A stretch of DNA of 12,509 nt, from positions 1 through 12,509 of the forward strand of contig JAFAWZ010000328.1 of NCBI GenBank assembly GCA_019241495.1, read 5' to 3'. The notes beneath the pieces are model-generated. The model made no database searches. It saw only the letters and a list, made by a program, of their open reading frames with translations, and was not told the DNA's origin. Below, one piece after another: positions 12,298 through 12,509 of this stretch. The stretch is from Acidimicrobiales bacterium (GTDB taxonomy: Bacteria > Actinomycetota > Acidimicrobiia > Acidimicrobiales > Palsa-688). The translations under genes and the position numbers were made by a program. How positions within the stretch are numbered: position 1 is the stretch's first letter; each line of letters begins with the position of its first letter.

Positions 12298-12509
12298 CTA
12301 TGCCGGCAACGGGATGCCGTACAGCTCGGCGGCGTTGTCTTGCACGACCCGTTGGCGCACATCCGGTGCCAGCCCGCCGAGCACCCGGGCGAAGTGCTCC
12401 CGGGCTCCGGGGTACAGGCATGTCGGATGGGGAACGTCGGTCTCCAACAGGACGTTGCGCACGCCGACGTCCTCTATCAACTTGGTCGGTCCGGCCTCTT
12501 CGAACCAGA
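12298..12509 (-). CDS. Amidohydrolase family protein (PF04909 type), C-terminal end only
   Basis: The reading frame is open from the window end, and the last 70 codons are visible (WFEEAGPTKLIEDVGVR onward), ending PLPA and TAG. The segment VRNVLLETDVPHPTCLYPG carries the Asp (in ETDVPH) that in amidohydrolase-2/ACMSD-like TIM barrels is the late metal or catalytic aspartate, and QDNAAELYGIPLPA is the usual tail. The family hydrolyses or decarboxylates small acids at a metal centre. The N-terminal metal motif lies outside the window, so activity cannot be judged. It runs in the same direction as the operon, 104 nt ahead of the first SDR, and could belong to the same transcript or end before it. 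Confidence 0.88.
   Translation of the reverse strand, partial: WFEEAGPTKLIEDVGVRNVLLETDVPHPTCLYPGAREHFARVLGGLAPDVRQRVVQDNAAELYGIPLPA

Overview
This is a dense, high-GC (G/C-rich third positions) stretch of bacterial chromosome. Protein style points to an actinobacterium, perhaps an Acidimicrobiia-type environmental lineage: LLM-family flavin oxidoreductases, PF04199 'cyclases', many SDRs and many GTG/TTG starts. That assignment is an inference from gene content; no rRNA, tRNA or marker gene is present. No gap between genes exceeds 300 bases; the largest are 1011-1165 (155 nt) and 12194-12297 (104 nt).

Layout. (a) 1-1010, minus: the first two thirds of a 14-TM (DHA2-type) MFS exporter, cut by the window start. 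(b) 1011-1165: divergent control region with a perfect 8+1+8 palindrome. (c) 1166-2500, plus: a luciferase-like (LLM) flavin-dependent oxidoreductase with a long C-terminal extension. (d) 2505-12193, minus: eight closely packed genes read right to left. In transcription order these are an SDR, an aldo/keto reductase, a two-domain cupin, an acyl-CoA carboxylase carboxyltransferase, a biotin carboxylase/biotin carrier fusion, a second SDR, a thiolase and a PF04199 cyclase-family hydrolase. Gaps are about 5 to 57 nt, plus one TGATG overlap between the two carboxylase genes, so this looks like one operon or a few coupled ones. It converges on the LLM gene with a 4-nt gap. (e) 12298-12509, minus: the C-terminal end of an amidohydrolase (PF04909 type).

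How the genes may work together. A biotin-dependent acyl-CoA carboxylase resembling the methylcrotonyl/geranyl-CoA class, a thiolase, two SDRs, an AKR and a cyclase-family hydrolase suggest stepwise oxidation, hydrolysis and thiolytic cleavage of a branched or cyclic carboxylic acid as CoA thioesters. The LLM enzyme and cupin may supply oxygen chemistry. The substrate cannot be read from the sequence, and no CoA ligase, acyl-CoA dehydrogenase, enoyl-CoA hydratase or HMG-CoA lyase is in the window, so the pathway is incomplete here.

Most striking observation: a roughly 134-nt, near-perfect long inverted repeat (6005-6138) sits in frame inside the biotin carboxylase/BCCP gene. It encodes about 45 low-complexity residues in the linker ahead of the biotin carrier domain. 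It looks like a palindromic mobile element that inserted into a coding gene without breaking it, analogous in concept to the Rickettsia palindromic elements. Other items of interest are a recent internal duplication in the cupin gene, a 3 x 14-bp exact tandem repeat upstream of it, and a PF04199 protein with altered metal-site residues.
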